Shown: one piece after another, positions 63,562-64,000 of the stretch | Position numbering within the stretch: the stretch's first letter is position 1 | Layout: each line of letters begins with the position of its first letter | NCBI GenBank assembly: GCA_021733665.1 | Contig: JAHREI010000002.1 | Location: 310,001 to 374,000 of the forward strand | Length of the DNA: 64,000 nucleotides | Direction of reading: 5' to 3' | Origin: Bacillus subtilis | Lineage (GTDB): Bacteria > Pseudomonadota > Alphaproteobacteria > Rhizobiales > Rhizobiaceae | Notes under the pieces: model-generated | Told to the model about the DNA's origin: nothing | The model's database searches: none | What the model saw: only the letters and a program-made list of their open reading frames with translations | Program-made: the position numbers and the translations under genes

Positions 63562-63598
63562 GTTGCATATGTGCAACATTCTGTTGCATGAAGGCAAC
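63562..63598 (+). promoter_or_regulatory. Phased half-site array between ntrC and ntrY
   Basis: Four alternating half-sites occur in 37 bp: GTTGCA (63562-63567), TGCAAC (63572-63577), GTTGCA (63583-63588) and GGCAAC (63593-63598). Their centres are 10, 11 and 10 bp apart, so all lie on one face of the helix. Position 20 bp before ntrY suggests an operator for an autoregulating factor such as NtrX, reported in Brucella to bind CAA/TTG-type dyads upstream of ntrY (recalled, not checked). Confidence 0.5.
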
Positions 63599-63619
63599 GG
63601 TTTATAATAGATTAACCAA

Positions 63620-64000
63620 ATGGATAAGACGAGTCTGGTTGAATGGTTGCGTGAATTGAAACCTGCAGGAGGGAGTGAACATCGACGTTTGCTCGCTCTG
63701 CCGGGCGTGATCATTGTTGTTCTGTCGATTGTTGCGTCACTTGCATCCTTTCTGATCATGATCGGTGTTACGCCGATTATTCCTGATCTGCATGTGACTT
63801 TGGCACTGATCATTATCAACGTGGTGCTGGTCGTCAGTCTGCTGGCGCTGATTATCCGCGAAATTTATCGTATTACGCAGGCGCGCCGACATGGTCGCGC
63901 GGCAGCACGGCTGCATGTGCGTATTGTGGCGCTGTTCTCGCTGATTGCTGCGGTTCCGGCGATTGTGGTTGCAATAGTTGCCAGTGTCACGCTCAATCTC
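63620..64000 (+). CDS. ntrY: Nitrogen regulation sensor histidine kinase NtrY (5' part)
   Basis: The first 127 codons of ntrY run off the window end. A basic cytoplasmic N-terminus (EWLRELKPAGGSEHRRL) is followed by three membrane segments (LPGVIIVVLSIVASLASFLI, LALIIINVVLVVSLLALII and IVALFSLIAAVPAIVVAIVA), with the conserved loop REIYRITQARRHGRAAARLHVRIVALFSLIAAVPA that is diagnostic for NtrY. The family pairs with NtrX and links nitrogen or redox signals to gene expression. The ribosome binding site is poor. The catalytic domains are outside the window. Confidence 0.92.
   Translation, partial: MDKTSLVEWLRELKPAGGSEHRRLLALPGVIIVVLSIVASLASFLIMIGVTPIIPDLHVTLALIIINVVLVVSLLALIIREIYRITQARRHGRAAARLHVRIVALFSLIAAVPAIVVAIVASVTLNL

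Overview
The window is a stretch of core chromosome from an alphaproteobacterium of the order Rhizobiales, most likely the Brucellaceae (Brucella/Ochrobactrum/Pseudochrobactrum neighbourhood). The evidence is the gene order rpsB-tsf-pyrH-frr-uppS-cdsA-rseP-bamA-lpxD-fabZ-lpxA-lpxI-lpxB, the order eno-ftsB-pdhA-pdhB-pdhC-lpd-lipA-ratA, the IspDF fusion next to dusB-ntrB-ntrC-ntrY, an EipB (DUF1849) protein, and short dispersed palindromic elements of the kind common in Rhizobiales. GC content looks close to 50 percent by eye, lower than Brucella itself, which points to a lower-GC relative. This placement is inferred; no database search was possible.

Layout. 1-5.4 kb: a TonB-dependent (probably haem-type) receptor, an Lrp-type regulator, and divergently arginase and ornithine cyclodeaminase, which together convert arginine to proline. 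5.4-11.6 kb: DUF1489, small proteins of unknown function, a D,D-carboxypeptidase with a SPOR domain, and clpS-clpA. 11.7-18 kb: an acetate/succinate CoA-transferase, an AzlCD branched-chain amino acid exporter, and a leftward RidA-GDPD-acyltransferase-like-HIT cluster. 18-34.4 kb: eipB, a small secreted SnoaL-like protein, then the translation/envelope supercluster (S2, EF-Ts, UMP kinase, RRF, undecaprenyl-PP synthase, CDP-DAG synthase, site-2 protease, BamA, lipid A genes). 34.5-42.2 kb, all leftward: a basic amino acid ABC importer with two paralogous binding proteins but no ATPase gene, then molybdenum cofactor genes mobB, mobA and moaA with a DMT exporter between them. 42.3-46.8 kb: DUF971 protein, class I fumarase, and a large L,D-transpeptidase. 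47-57 kb: enolase, FtsB-like protein, the complete pyruvate dehydrogenase cluster with an SGNH hydrolase and a small membrane protein embedded in it, lipA and ratA. 57-64 kb: an SDR oxidoreductase, a CinA-type amidase, ispDF, and the nitrogen regulatory genes dusB-ntrB-ntrC, ending inside ntrY.

No phage, CRISPR array, transposase, rRNA or tRNA gene was seen, and I do not see a new multi-gene system. The points most worth a second look are in the DNA between genes: a phased set of four alternating half-sites between ntrC and ntrY, a roughly 100-bp dispersed two-hairpin repeat present three times (plus a second palindromic element that supplies the stop codon of an ABC permease gene), a promoter block shared by the two binding-protein genes, a clean inverted repeat between lrp and arginase, and two open frames that continue directly after the stop codons of dac and lpxI.
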